A DNA stretch of 64,000 nt from Achromobacter sp. UMC46 (GCF_014170335.1 NZ_LZZS01000040.1:186001-250000), one strand, 5' to 3'. Positions 9,506 through 18,841 are shown, counted from the stretch's first letter. Notes: generated by a model from the letters alone, not told the origin. A program made the numbers and translations.

Positions 9506-10222
9506 ATGGAGCTAGGCTTGGAGTTCGGGCAGGTAGGCTGGTACGGCAAGATCCCGGCAGCGGGCGACTTCGTGCACCGGCGCCTGCCGCGTGAATTGAT
9601 CGCCTGGTGGGACCGTTGGCTGCAGTTCGGGCTGGTCGCGATCAAGCAGGCGCCGGATGCTGCGGCAGCGCGCAGTTTCGCGTCCGCGCCGATCTGGAAT
9701 TTCGCCATTCCGGCGGGGCCCGGGACGGGCGTGGCGCAATTGGGCTGCATCACGCCCAGCCGCGACCGCGTGGGGCGCGGCTACCCGCTGTGCGTGGTCG
9801 CGGCGTTGCCGCCCGCGCAGTATCACAGCAGCATCCTGGACGGGGCCAGCGACTACTACCGGCAGGTGGGCGCCAGCATGCTGGCCGCGGTCCGCCACGG
9901 CTGCGCCCCGGAACAGTTCGACCGCAGCCTGCAGCAGGTGCGCATGCCAGCCGCTGCGCCACGCCCGTCCGCGCCGCCGGCGGGCAACGACATCATGGAC
10001 ATCCTGCGCGCGGGGCGCGAGCAGGAATCGGCGCCTTTGTCGCGCCGCGCGCTGGGTGCGTGGCCGGATTTGCCGTTTTGCTTCAACCCCAGTTCGCACA
10101 CCAGCTATTGGTGGACCAACCAGGCGGACGGCGCGGCGTTGCAGACCTATGTGCATGGCGGCGCGCTGAATGCCACCTTGTTCGCCCGATTGTTCTCGTC
10201 GCTGCCCACGTGGCGGCCATGA
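9506..10222 (+). CDS. tagF: T6SS regulator TagF
   Basis: The 238-residue protein begins with the TagF signature (VGWYGKIPAAGDFVHRRLP, starting at residue 10), a fold that binds the FHA protein in species studied and holds T6SS assembly off. Conserved blocks such as SRDRVGRGYP and PDLPFCFNPSS are present. The family acts with or in parallel to the PpkA/PppA threonine-phosphorylation pathway, and this locus carries both an FHA gene and a kinase-like gene. Its stop overlaps an upstream ATG of the next frame (ATGA at 10219). Confidence 0.92.
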   Translation: MELGLEFGQVGWYGKIPAAGDFVHRRLPRELIAWWDRWLQFGLVAIKQAPDAAAARSFASAPIWNFAIPAGPGTGVAQLGCITPSRDRVGRGYPLCVVAALPPAQYHSSILDGASDYYRQVGASMLAAVRHGCAPEQFDRSLQQVRMPAAAPRPSAPPAGNDIMDILRAGREQESAPLSRRALGAWPDLPFCFNPSSHTSYWWTNQADGAALQTYVHGGALNATLFARLFSSLPTWRP

Positions 10223-10251
10223 CCCTTATCGAACCCGGAGGAGCGCGCATC

Positions 10252-11475
10252 ATGTCCACCCCTTCCGCAGTGCCGCCGGACAATCTCACCCGCCTGCCTC
10301 CCGGTCCGGGGCGCCAGGCGGCGATCGAGCGGATGGTCGCCGGGTTGGCCGGGCCGCTGGCGGCGCTGCACGCTGCGGGCCAGGTGCATGGTGGCATTTG
10401 TCCTGCGGCCGTCGCCTATGGCCCTTCGGGCCAGGCCATTCTGGCCACGCCGCCTGTCGCGCCGTCGCCGGACGCCGAGGACGCGCCCCGGCAAGCCGGC
10501 TATGCGGCATTCGAGCAATACACGGACGACCCGGCCTATCCCTGTGGCCCGTGGACCGACGTTCACGGGCTGGCGGCGGTGGCCTATTTCCTGGCCACCG
10601 GAAGCGCGCCGCCAAGCGCTCTGGCACGCCGTGTGCGCGATGACTACCGGCCGCTGCATGAATGGGGGGCGAACAACTACGGCCAGGCGTTCTGCGACGC
10701 GGTCGACAGCGGCCTGGCCTTGCCCGCGCACGCGCGGCCCGCGACGATGGCGGCGTTTGCCGCGGCGATGGGAGCCGCATTGCCGCCGCCGGAAAACACG
10801 GCCGCGCCGGCGTCGCTCCTGCCTTCACCGGCGGACGAGTCCCCGGTCGTCGATGACATGCCGGCGCAGGCAACGGAGGATGCCTTGACCGTGGCGCCGC
10901 CGGAAGCTTCCCGCGGCCGGCGCATCCTGCCGTGGGCGCTGGTATGCGCCTTATTGTTGGCGGGGGGAGGCTACGCCTGGATTCAAACGACGGCGCCGCC
11001 CGTGCAACTGGCCAACACACCGCCGGCATCGCCGCCCGCGCTCGCGCCGGCGCGGCAGCCGGATCCTCCCCAAGCCCCGCCTGCCGCGGATCCCGCCGTG
11101 CCGCCGGCAACCGGCAATGCGGCACCAGCGCCGGCGTCCGCCGAACCCGCCATCAACCCGGTCCCCGAGCCGGTCCCCGAACCGGTCCCCGAACCGCCAG
11201 CGCCGGCCCCCGCCGCCGAGCCCGCTGCGCCGGCCGCGGCCGTGCCGCCGGCGCCGCCCAAGACGGCGCCCGTGGTGGTGCGTGTGGCCGTGCGTCCGTG
11301 GGGTGAGGTGCTGATCAATGGCCGTTCACGGGGGTTCAGCCCGCCATTGCGGGAGCTGTCGCTGGCGCCGGGGCGTTACCGGGTGACGGTGCGCAACGCG
11401 TCGGCGGGGGACCACAGCATGACGCTGACCGTCGCGCCCGACAGGCCGGCCGTCATTTCGCATGACTTCAAATGA
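10252..11475 (+). CDS. T6SS-linked membrane pseudokinase with PEGA-like tail
   Basis: The 407-residue protein keeps landmarks of a Ser/Thr kinase C-lobe: GYAAFEQY (83-90, matching the usual GYxPPEQY) and DVHGLAAVAYFLATG (from 103, the helix-F region). It has no N-lobe with the ATP-binding Lys, the catalytic HRD segment reads VHGGICP (His46, no catalytic Asp), and no DFG is seen. A membrane helix lies at about 225-243. A Pro/Ala-rich linker with repeated PEPV units follows, then a PEGA-like domain (about 340-407). ATG 10252 is chosen for its strong GGAGGAG at 10237-10243; ATG 10219 overlapping tagF is an alternative. It occupies the PpkA position but should be catalytically dead. A scaffold or sensor role is inference. 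Confidence 0.8.
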   Translation: MSTPSAVPPDNLTRLPPGPGRQAAIERMVAGLAGPLAALHAAGQVHGGICPAAVAYGPSGQAILATPPVAPSPDAEDAPRQAGYAAFEQYTDDPAYPCGPWTDVHGLAAVAYFLATGSAPPSALARRVRDDYRPLHEWGANNYGQAFCDAVDSGLALPAHARPATMAAFAAAMGAALPPPENTAAPASLLPSPADESPVVDDMPAQATEDALTVAPPEASRGRRILPWALVCALLLAGGGYAWIQTTAPPVQLANTPPASPPALAPARQPDPPQAPPAADPAVPPATGNAAPAPASAEPAINPVPEPVPEPVPEPPAPAPAAEPAAPAAAVPPAPPKTAPVVVRVAVRPWGEVLINGRSRGFSPPLRELSLAPGRYRVTVRNASAGDHSMTLTVAPDRPAVISHDFK

Positions 11476-11529
11476 AGGGATGGAAACCTGCGCCTGGCCG
11501 CCCGAGGCCGCCTGACGGCGGACGCGGGC

Positions 11530-12822
11530 TTACGGCAGCGTGGACTCGCCCTTGAGCAGATCGTCCAGGGTTTCCCGCTGACGCACCACGTAGTACCTGT
11601 CGCCGTCGACCATCACTTCGGCCGGGCGCACGCGCGCGTTGTAGTTGCTGGCCATGGCCATGCCATAGGCGCCCGCCGATTCCACCGCCAGCACGTCGCC
11701 CTGCTGAATCGCCAGGGGGCGCTGCCGGGCCAGCCAATCGGCGCTTTCGCATACCGGGCCGACGATGTCGTAGTCGGCCGGCTCGTCTGCGCGCGGACGC
11801 AGGGCCCGCACGCCATGGAACGCGTCGTACAGGGCCGGGCGCAGCAAGTCATTCATGGCGGCATCGACGATGGCGAAATTGCGCGCCTCGGCATGCTTCA
11901 GGTACTGGACCGTGGTCAGCAGCACGCCGGCGTTGCCGATCAAGGAACGGCCGGGTTCCAGCACCAGGTGCAGATGCCCGTGGCCGCGCGCGTTCAGGCG
12001 TTCGAAGACCCGGTCCAGCAAGGCTTTGGGCGAAGGCGGCGTCTCGTCCGCGTAGCGGATGCCCAGGCCGCCGCCCAGGTCCAGGTGAGCGATCTGGATG
12101 CCTTCCTGGCCGAGCGTGTCGATCAGGTCCAGCAGCTTTTCCAGCGCGTCGAAATAGGGACTGATGTCGGTCAGCTGCGAGCCGATATGGCAATCGACGC
12201 CGACGATATCCAGGCCCGGCAAGGATTGCGCCGTGCGATAGGCGTCCAGCGCCGCATCGATGGCGATGCCGAACTTGTTTTCTTTCAGGCCGGTGGAGAT
12301 GTAGGGGTGGGTCTGCGCGTCGACGTCGGGGTTGACCCGTAGCGACACGGGGGCGCGCACGCCCATGTTTTCGGCCACTTCCGACAGCCGGTGCAATTCG
12401 GCCACGGATTCCACGTTGAAGCATTTCACCTGGGCCAAGAGCGCGTCGCGCATTTCCCAGGCCTGCTTGCCCACGCCCGAAAACACGATCCGGGACGGGG
12501 CGGCACCGGCCGCCAGCGCGCGTTTGAGTTCGCCGCCGGACACGATGTCGAAGCCTGCGCCCAGGCGCGCGAATTCCTTCAGCACCGCCAGGTTGGAATT
12601 GGCCTTCATGCCGTAGCAGACCAGCACCGGCCGCTGCCCGACTGCGCTGCGGTAGGTTTCCCAGGCGGCTTTCAGGGCGGCGCGCGAATAGACGTACAGC
12701 GGTGTGCCTAGCCCATGCGCCAGATGGTCCAGCGGCACATCCTCGGCGTACAGTACGTTGTTGCGGTACTGGAAGTAGGGGTGGCCGGCCAGGTCTGGCT
12801 GCACGGGATAGGCGGGCGTCAT
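11530..12822 (-). CDS. lysA: Diaminopimelate decarboxylase
   Basis: LysA makes L-lysine from meso-diaminopimelate using PLP, the last step of the pathway. The 430-residue product has the PLP-lysine segment YGMKANSNLAVL, the glycine-rich phosphate loop LDLGGGLGI, and the substrate segment GPVCESADW near residue 350, all in the correct order. Length is normal. Its ATG overlaps the lptM stop, giving an lptM-lysA operon divergent from cyaY, an order common in proteobacteria. Its 3' end converges on the T6SS pseudokinase gene. Confidence 0.96.
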   Translation of the reverse strand: MTPAYPVQPDLAGHPYFQYRNNVLYAEDVPLDHLAHGLGTPLYVYSRAALKAAWETYRSAVGQRPVLVCYGMKANSNLAVLKEFARLGAGFDIVSGGELKRALAAGAAPSRIVFSGVGKQAWEMRDALLAQVKCFNVESVAELHRLSEVAENMGVRAPVSLRVNPDVDAQTHPYISTGLKENKFGIAIDAALDAYRTAQSLPGLDIVGVDCHIGSQLTDISPYFDALEKLLDLIDTLGQEGIQIAHLDLGGGLGIRYADETPPSPKALLDRVFERLNARGHGHLHLVLEPGRSLIGNAGVLLTTVQYLKHAEARNFAIVDAAMNDLLRPALYDAFHGVRALRPRADEPADYDIVGPVCESADWLARQRPLAIQQGDVLAVESAGAYGMAMASNYNARVRPAEVMVDGDRYYVVRQRETLDDLLKGESTLP

Positions 12823-12977
12823 GGGATCGTCGGCGCCGGCGGAATCTGTTGGGTGGGCTGTGCCGGCGTGCGCGACGGCGGCTTGCCGTCAGGCGTCGGC
12901 ATATACAAAGGACCCTTGTACCCGCAGGCCGCAACCATGCCGGAGGCCAAGAGCGTGGCTACAATGCGGAAAGCCAT
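12819..12977 (-). CDS. lptM: Small lipoprotein LptM (YifL-like)
   Basis: This 52-residue ORF carries a signal peptide with lipobox VAAC (Cys18) followed at once by GYKGPLYMP, the hallmark of the LptM family. LptM binds the outer-membrane LPS translocon LptD/LptE and helps its disulfide maturation. The tail is Pro/Gln-rich. Longer readings in the same frame start upstream at 13208 but run through cyaY and lack the signal. The ATG at 12977 places the signal at the N-terminus. The stop overlaps the lysA ATG, so the two are co-translated. Confidence 0.9.
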   Translation of the reverse strand: MAFRIVATLLASGMVAACGYKGPLYMPTPDGKPPSRTPAQPTQQIPPAPTIP

Positions 12978-13032
12978 GCGGCTGAATGCCAATTGGAACA
13001 CTGGGAACTCCGTAATTCTTGCAGGCTCGATT

Positions 13033-13362
13033 ATGACCGAAACCGAATTTCTTGCATTGATCGACCAGGTGCTGGACAGCATCGAAAGCCAGGCCGATGA
13101 CTGGGCGGCTTCGCTCGACGTCGACGTCGAAACCAGCCGCAGCGGTAATGTGCTGACGATGGTGTTCGAGGACAATACCCACGTCGTGGTGAACAGCCAG
13201 GCCGCCATGCAGGAGCTATGGGTGGCCGCGCGCAGCGGCGGTTTCCACTACCGCTACGACGGCCAGCACTGGAACGATACCCGGGGTGGCCCGCAATTGC
13301 CCGACGCCTTGTCCCAGATCTGCTCCGCCGCGGCGGGCGTGCCCGTGACGCTGAAACTGTAA
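13033..13362 (+). CDS. cyaY: Frataxin homologue CyaY
   Basis: CyaY is an acidic iron-binding protein that regulates IscS and Fe-S cluster assembly. The 109-residue product starts TETEFLALIDQVLDSIE, with an Asp/Glu-rich first helix. It carries the family sheet motifs GNVLTMVFED and QELWVAAR, followed by GFHYRYDGQHW. Length is that of bacterial frataxins. It is divergent from lptM with a 55-base gap holding both promoters, and is followed by a strong bidirectional terminator before mrcA. Confidence 0.95.
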   Translation: MTETEFLALIDQVLDSIESQADDWAASLDVDVETSRSGNVLTMVFEDNTHVVVNSQAAMQELWVAARSGGFHYRYDGQHWNDTRGGPQLPDALSQICSAAAGVPVTLKL

Positions 13363-13380
13363 AACTGCCCACCCCGACAT

Positions 13381-13414
13381 AAAAAGGCCGGCCTATCAAG
13401 GCCGGCCTTTTTTC
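13381..13414. terminator. Bidirectional terminator between cyaY and mrcA
   Basis: A 12-bp stem of AAAAGGCCGGCC and its complement surrounds a six-base loop, with an A tract before and a T tract after it. It sits between the converging cyaY and mrcA genes, so it can stop transcription from both sides. Confidence 0.92.
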
Positions 13415-13415
13415 A

Positions 13416-15860
13416 TCAGAACGGGATCTTCTGCGACCAGGGAGCGGCGTTCTGCGTCCCGACGCCTGGCGCAACCTTGATCTTCGTGTCTTCGTTGCTG
13501 CTGCCCAGGCCGTGCAGGAATTCACCCAGCGTGTCGGCTTCCGCCAGCCCCAGGCGGGCGACGGCTTGTCCAGGCGGGAACTCCGAGAAGTAGAACTCGC
13601 CGTTCTCGACGATGATGCCGTCGGGGCGGGCGCGCGGCTTTTCTTCCGGCACGCCTTTCAGCACTTCCTGCATGTAGTCGACCCAGATCGGCATGGCCAC
13701 GCCGCCGCCGGTTTCACGCGAGCCCAGCGACTTGGGCTGGTCGAAGCCCAGCCACGAGGTCGCCACCAGGCTCGGCGTGTAGCCCGAGAACCAGGCGTCC
13801 ACGGATTCGTTGGTGGTGCCCGTCTTGCCGGCGATGTCGTTGCGCTTGAGCAGGGCGCGGGCGCGTGCCGCGGTGCCGTAGGTGGCCACGCCGCGCAGGA
13901 TGTCGTCCATGATCCAGGCGGTGCGCGGATCGATGGCGCGCGCGGCCGCGTCGCCGGCCACGACCGGCTTGGACTGCATGATGACTTTGCCGTTGCTGTC
14001 GGTGACGCGGTCGATCAGGTAGGGCGTGACGCGGTAGCCGCCGTTGGCGAACACCGAGAACGCGCCGGCCAGTTGCAACGGCGTGACCGAACCCGCGCCC
14101 AGCGCCAGCGGCAGCACGGCCGGCTGGCGGGCCTTGTCGAAGCCGAAGCGGGTCAGGTAGTCCTGCGCGTACTGCGGGCCGATGGCTTGCAGGATGCGGA
14201 TCGACACCATGTTCTTCGACTTGTACAGGCCCTGGCGCAAGGTCAGCATGGGCTCGTACTGGTTGCCGTAGTTCTTCGGGTTCCAGGCCTTGGAGCCGGT
14301 CTGCGCGGCGGTCAGCTCGAACGGCTGGTCGGAAATCTGCGTGGCCGGCGTCAGGCCGCGCTCCAGCGAGGCGGCGTAGATGAAGGGCTTGATGTTCGAG
14401 CCCGGCTGGCGCCAGGCCTGCGTCACGCGGTTGAAGTTGCCGCGGTAGAAATCGAAGCCGCCCACCATCGCGCGGATGGCGCCGTCCTGCGGCGCCAGCG
14501 CCACGAAGGCCGCCTGCACCGAGGGCAGGTTGATGATTTCCCAGTTGTCGCCGAACTTGCGGATGTAGACGACGGAACCGCGCTTGATGCGCTGTTCGGG
14601 CTTGGCCTTGTCGTTCAGCGCGCGGGCCACCACGCCCAGCACCTTCTTGTCGGTGACGGTGATGATCTCGCGCGAGCTGCGGGCCAGCTTCACTTCGGTG
14701 GGGCTTGCCGACAGCACCAGCGCGGTCAGCAGGTCGCCGCTGTCGCTGAACTTGTCGAACACGCCGTCCAGGAATTCATCCAGCGCGGCGGGATTGTTCT
14801 CGGTGCCCGGGGGCAGGTCCAGTTGCTCTTCGGGGCCGGGGTAGGGCGCGCGGCGCGTGTATTCCAGCACGCCTTCGCGCACGGCGCGGTAGGCGGCTTC
14901 CTGGTCCTTGGACTGCACGGTCGTGTAGATGTTGATGCCGCGCGAATAGACGTTGTCCTGGTACACGTTGTAGAGCAGCTGGCGGGCCAGTTCGGCCACG
15001 TACTCGCCGTGGATGGAATAGCCGCCGGCCGGCGTGCCTTCCGCCGACTTCATGACGATCTGCTGCGCCATCGCCTGCTTGTACTCGGGCTCGGTCAGAT
15101 AGCCCAGCGATTGCATGCGGCCCAGCACGTAGCGCTGGCGCAATTCGGCGCGGGGGCGGTTCGAGATCGGATTGAAGCGCGAGGGGGCCTTGGGGATGCC
15201 GGCCAGCATGGCGGCTTCGGCCGGCGTCACTTCCGACAGCGGCTTGCCGAAGTAGGTGCGCGAGGCGGCGGCGAAACCGTAGGCGCGGTGGCCCAGGTAG
15301 ATCTGGTTCATGTAGAGCTCAAGGATCTGGTCCTTGGAGAGCTCGGATTCGATCTTGAACGTCAGCAGCAGCTCGTAGAACTTGCGCGAATAGGTCTTTT
15401 CCGACGACAGGTAGAAGTTGCGCGCCACCTGCATCGTGATGGTGCTGGCGCCCTGCGTCTTCGACATGTTGATCAGGTTGGTCAGGCCGGCCCGCGCCAC
15501 GCCCATCCAGTCGATCCCGCCGTGCTGGTAGAAACGGTCGTCTTCGGCCGCCAGCACCGCGGACTTCATGACGTCCGGAATTTCATTGAAGCGCAGCACG
15601 TTGCGGCGTTCTTCGCCGAATTCGCCGATCAGGACGCGGTCCGCCGTATAGACGCGCAGCGGCACCCGCGGGCGATAGTCCGTCATGGCGTTCAGGTCCG
15701 GCAGGTTCGGCCAGGCCAATGCCAACGCCATCCCCGCCAGCAGTACGCCGCACAGGAACAGGCCGGCACAGAAGATGCCGGCCTTCACGAAGAATCGCAG
15801 TATCGGGGAGCCGCTCTTGGCGGGCTTGTCTTTCTTGGAGGAATTCTGGGGCTTGCTCAT
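13416..15860 (-). CDS. mrcA: Penicillin-binding protein 1A (bifunctional transglycosylase/transpeptidase)
   Basis: PBP1A polymerises and cross-links peptidoglycan. The 814-residue protein has a cytoplasmic Lys/Ser-rich start and one membrane helix (about 22-50). The GT51 glycosyltransferase follows (EDDRFYQHGG with catalytic Glu, then QGASTITMQ). An ODD-like insertion precedes the transpeptidase domain, which has the active-site SNIK and the KTGTTN motif. Length matches the family. It is divergent from aroK. In many betaproteobacteria pilMNOPQ genes lie between these two; none are present here. Confidence 0.96.
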   Translation of the reverse strand: MSKPQNSSKKDKPAKSGSPILRFFVKAGIFCAGLFLCGVLLAGMALALAWPNLPDLNAMTDYRPRVPLRVYTADRVLIGEFGEERRNVLRFNEIPDVMKSAVLAAEDDRFYQHGGIDWMGVARAGLTNLINMSKTQGASTITMQVARNFYLSSEKTYSRKFYELLLTFKIESELSKDQILELYMNQIYLGHRAYGFAAASRTYFGKPLSEVTPAEAAMLAGIPKAPSRFNPISNRPRAELRQRYVLGRMQSLGYLTEPEYKQAMAQQIVMKSAEGTPAGGYSIHGEYVAELARQLLYNVYQDNVYSRGINIYTTVQSKDQEAAYRAVREGVLEYTRRAPYPGPEEQLDLPPGTENNPAALDEFLDGVFDKFSDSGDLLTALVLSASPTEVKLARSSREIITVTDKKVLGVVARALNDKAKPEQRIKRGSVVYIRKFGDNWEIINLPSVQAAFVALAPQDGAIRAMVGGFDFYRGNFNRVTQAWRQPGSNIKPFIYAASLERGLTPATQISDQPFELTAAQTGSKAWNPKNYGNQYEPMLTLRQGLYKSKNMVSIRILQAIGPQYAQDYLTRFGFDKARQPAVLPLALGAGSVTPLQLAGAFSVFANGGYRVTPYLIDRVTDSNGKVIMQSKPVVAGDAAARAIDPRTAWIMDDILRGVATYGTAARARALLKRNDIAGKTGTTNESVDAWFSGYTPSLVATSWLGFDQPKSLGSRETGGGVAMPIWVDYMQEVLKGVPEEKPRARPDGIIVENGEFYFSEFPPGQAVARLGLAEADTLGEFLHGLGSSNEDTKIKVAPGVGTQNAAPWSQKIPF

Positions 15861-15974
15861 CGCGGCGATTTTACGGGACTCTCCGGGCCCGGCTTAGCGC
15901 GGGGGATCGGTTTCTGTAACAAGATAGTTCAATGTGGTGCGCGGGCAACTGGCGGCAGATGTGATAATGCCGTC

Positions 15975-16616
15975 ATGAACTTTTCCGCCCACTCATGTCC
16001 GGAGGCTGATCCGGACCCAGCGCCCTCCGACGAGGGGACTGAAAACTTGCCTTGCGCCATGGAGTGCACAGGCAAGACCGTGTCGTTGCCGCACGACCTG
16101 CCCGTCTTCCTGGTCGGGATGATGGGGGCGGGCAAGACGACCATCGGCCGGAGCCTGGCGCGTGCGTTGGGACGCGAGTTTATGGATCTGGATCATGAGC
16201 TCGAGGCGCGTTGCGGCGTACGGGTGCCGGTAATCTTCGAAATCGAGGGCGAAACCGGTTTCCGTCGCCGTGAGTCCGCCGCTTTGGAAGAGTGTACCCA
16301 ACGGCGCAACATTATTCTTGCCACCGGCGGGGGCGCGATCCTGGCGGCGGAAAACCGCCAGCGCCTGCACGAACGCGGAATCGTCGTCTATTTGAGGGCC
16401 AGCGTGGACGAATTGTTCCGCAGGACCTGCCGCGACCGCAACCGCCCCTTGCTGGCCACCGCGGATCCCCGCGGCACCCTGCGGGATCTGATGACCCTGC
16501 GGGAACCCCTCTACAAGGAAGTCGCCGATCTGGTGGTGGAAACCGGGTCGACGCCCATCCACACCCTGGTCAAGGCGCTGCTGCCGCAATTACAAGCCTT
16601 TGAGAAGCGCATATGA
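15975..16616 (+). CDS. aroK: Shikimate kinase
   Basis: AroK phosphorylates shikimate in the common aromatic pathway. The 213-residue product has a Walker A GMMGAGKTT near residue 47, the shikimate-binding DLDHELE and GFRRRES, and the GGGA stretch (ATGGGAIL). The N-terminus is about 35 residues longer than the E. coli enzyme. An internal ATG at 16060 would give a shorter form, and I cannot decide which is used. The stop overlaps the aroB ATG (ATGA). Confidence 0.94.
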   Translation: MNFSAHSCPEADPDPAPSDEGTENLPCAMECTGKTVSLPHDLPVFLVGMMGAGKTTIGRSLARALGREFMDLDHELEARCGVRVPVIFEIEGETGFRRRESAALEECTQRRNIILATGGGAILAAENRQRLHERGIVVYLRASVDELFRRTCRDRNRPLLATADPRGTLRDLMTLREPLYKEVADLVVETGSTPIHTLVKALLPQLQAFEKRI

Positions 16617-17689
16617 ACGTTGTTGACGTCGACACCCCGGGCGGAAGCTATCCGATCCATATCGGTCCCGGTCGCATCGATGCCCTGGACCAATGCATCC
16701 CCGCCGACGCCACCGCAATCGCGGTCGTCACCAACCCCACGGTGGCGGCGCTGTACGGCGAGCGCGCCGAGGCGGCGCTGGCCCGCAGCGGCAAGCGGGT
16801 GCTGCGCATCGAACTGCCCGACGGCGAGGCCTACAAGGACTGGCAATCGCTGAACCTGATTTTCGACGCCTTGCTGACGCATCGCCTGGACCGCCGCTGC
16901 GTGCTGGTGGCGTTGGGCGGCGGCGTGATCGGCGACATGACAGGCTTCGCGGCCGCCGTCTACATGCGCGGCGTGCGCTTCCTGCAGGTGCCCACGACCC
17001 TGCTGGCCCAGGTGGATTCGTCGGTGGGCGGCAAGACGGCCGTCAACCATCCGCTGGGCAAGAACATGATCGGCGCCTTCTACCAGCCAGTGGCGGTGGA
17101 AATCGACACGGATGTGCTGAACACCTTGCCGGCGCGTGAAGTTTCCGCCGGCCTGGCCGAAGTGATCAAGTACGGCCTGATCCTGGATCCGGCCTTCTGG
17201 ACCTGGTGCGAAGCCAATGTGCAGCCATTGCGCGACCTGGACCCGCAAGCCGTCGCCTACGCCATCCGCCGCTCTTGCGAACTGAAGGCGCAGGTGGTGG
17301 GCAAGGACGAACGCGAGTCCGGCCTGCGCGCCATCCTGAACCTGGGCCATACCTTCGGCCACGCGATCGAATCCGGACTGGGCTATGGCGCCTGGCTACA
17401 TGGCGAGGCCGTGGGCTGCGGCATGGTGCAGGCGGCTGAATTGTCGGCGGACGTGGCGGGCTTCGACCGCGCCGACGTCGAGCGCGTGCGCGCGCTGGTG
17501 GCGGCCATCGGCTGCCCGGTGGTGGCGCCCGACCTGGGCGCGGACCGCTGGCTGGACCTGATGCAGGTGGACAAGAAGACCGAGGGCGGCTCGATCCGTT
17601 ACGTGCTGATGCCCCGCATCGGCGAAGCCTTCATGCAGTCCGCTCCGGACGACGCGGTGCGCGCCGTCCTGGCCCGCACCACTCAATAA
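16613..17689 (+). CDS. aroB: 3-dehydroquinate synthase
   Basis: AroB converts DAHP to 3-dehydroquinate using NAD and a divalent metal. The 358-residue protein shows the family motifs GGGVIGDMTGF, PTTLLAQVDSSVGGKTAVN, AEVIKYG and the metal-ligand segment NLGHTFGHAIE. Length is standard. It overlaps aroK by four bases, so it depends on upstream transcription, and is followed by dgt after 15 bases. The operon aroK-aroB-dgt is usual in this group. Confidence 0.97.
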   Translation: MNVVDVDTPGGSYPIHIGPGRIDALDQCIPADATAIAVVTNPTVAALYGERAEAALARSGKRVLRIELPDGEAYKDWQSLNLIFDALLTHRLDRRCVLVALGGGVIGDMTGFAAAVYMRGVRFLQVPTTLLAQVDSSVGGKTAVNHPLGKNMIGAFYQPVAVEIDTDVLNTLPAREVSAGLAEVIKYGLILDPAFWTWCEANVQPLRDLDPQAVAYAIRRSCELKAQVVGKDERESGLRAILNLGHTFGHAIESGLGYGAWLHGEAVGCGMVQAAELSADVAGFDRADVERVRALVAAIGCPVVAPDLGADRWLDLMQVDKKTEGGSIRYVLMPRIGEAFMQSAPDDAVRAVLARTTQ

Positions 17690-17704
17690 CCGCGACCGGA
17701 GACG

Positions 17705-18841
17705 GTGTTGCAGATGAAAGAACTGGCTTCCTACGCATCCGACCCGTCTCAATCGCGCGGCCGGGCCTATGCCGAGCCGCCGCCTGAAAATCGGACGGAA
17801 TTCCAGCGCGATCGCGACCGCATCGTGCATTCTGGCGCCTTCCGGCGCCTGGAATACAAGACGCAGGTCTTCGTGAACCATGAAGGTGACCTGTTCCGCA
17901 CGCGCCTGACCCACAGCCTGGAAGTGGCGCAAATCGCCCGCACGCTGGCCCGCAGCCTGGGGCTGTCAGAAGACCTGACCGAAGCCATCTCGCTGGCGCA
18001 CGACCTCGGCCACACGCCGTTCGGGCACGCGGGGCAGGACGAGCTCAACGCCTGCATGCGCGAACTGGCGCCCGAGGCCGGCGGCTTCGAACACAATCTG
18101 CAAAGCCTGCGCGTCGTCGACGAGCTTGAAGAACGCTACGCGGACTTCAATGGCTTGAACCTCTGTTTTGAAACCCGGGAAGGCATCCTGAAGCACTGCT
18201 CGACCGCGCACGCGCGTCAACTGGGCGACGTGGGCGAACGCTTCCTGAACCGCACCCAGCCGTCGCTGGAAGCGCAACTGGCGAACCTGGCGGACGAGGT
18301 GGCCTACAACAACCACGACATCGACGACGGCTTGCGTTCCGGGCTGATCACGCTGGAGCAGCTGCAAGAGGTCTCGATCTTCGAACGCCACCATGCCTAT
18401 GTGCTGGACCGCTATCCGGGCCTGGCCTCGCGCCGCGCGGTGGCCGAAACCATACGGCGCATGATCAATACGCTGATCGTGGACTTGACGCAGACGTCGC
18501 TTGCGCGCATCCGCGACGCGGCGCCGGCCAGTGCCGACGATGTGCGCCGCGCGCCGCCGCTGGCGGGTTTTTCAGACGATATCCGCCGCGAGGCCGATGC
18601 GCTGAAGAAGTTCCTGTTCGACAACCTGTACCGGCACTTCCAGGTGCTGCGGATGACCGCCAAGGCGCGCCGCATCGTGCGCGAACTGTTCGTGGCCTTC
18701 CTGGAAGACCCGCGCCTGCTGCCGCCGGATTACCGCCGCCCGGCCTTCAATGACCAGGCCCGCGCGATCGCCGACTACATCGCCGGCATGACCGACCGCT
18801 ACGCCATCCGCGAACACAAGCGCCTGTTCGAGATGGCGTAG
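17705..18841 (+). CDS. dgt: Deoxyguanosinetriphosphate triphosphohydrolase-like HD protein
   Basis: The 378-residue HD-domain protein belongs to the dGTPase-like family, which hydrolyses dNTPs to nucleosides and triphosphate. Metal-binding motifs are visible: H in LTHSLEVAQ, HD in SLAHDLGHTPFGH, and later NNHDIDDG. A GTG at 17705 gives this length. An ATG nine bases on (17714) is the other choice, and the GGAG at 17698-17701 lies between ideal distances for the two. It follows aroB by 15 bases. Substrate range cannot be read from sequence. Confidence 0.9.
   Translation: MLQMKELASYASDPSQSRGRAYAEPPPENRTEFQRDRDRIVHSGAFRRLEYKTQVFVNHEGDLFRTRLTHSLEVAQIARTLARSLGLSEDLTEAISLAHDLGHTPFGHAGQDELNACMRELAPEAGGFEHNLQSLRVVDELEERYADFNGLNLCFETREGILKHCSTAHARQLGDVGERFLNRTQPSLEAQLANLADEVAYNNHDIDDGLRSGLITLEQLQEVSIFERHHAYVLDRYPGLASRRAVAETIRRMINTLIVDLTQTSLARIRDAAPASADDVRRAPPLAGFSDDIRREADALKKFLFDNLYRHFQVLRMTAKARRIVRELFVAFLEDPRLLPPDYRRPAFNDQARAIADYIAGMTDRYAIREHKRLFEMA

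Noticed and set aside
13512..15900. Very long plus-strand reading frame opposite mrcA
   Set aside because: It is antisense to a well-supported PBP1A gene and gives Gln/His/Arg/Gly-rich sequence without domains, the usual result of high third-position GC. Only its last part (from 15975) is real, as aroK.
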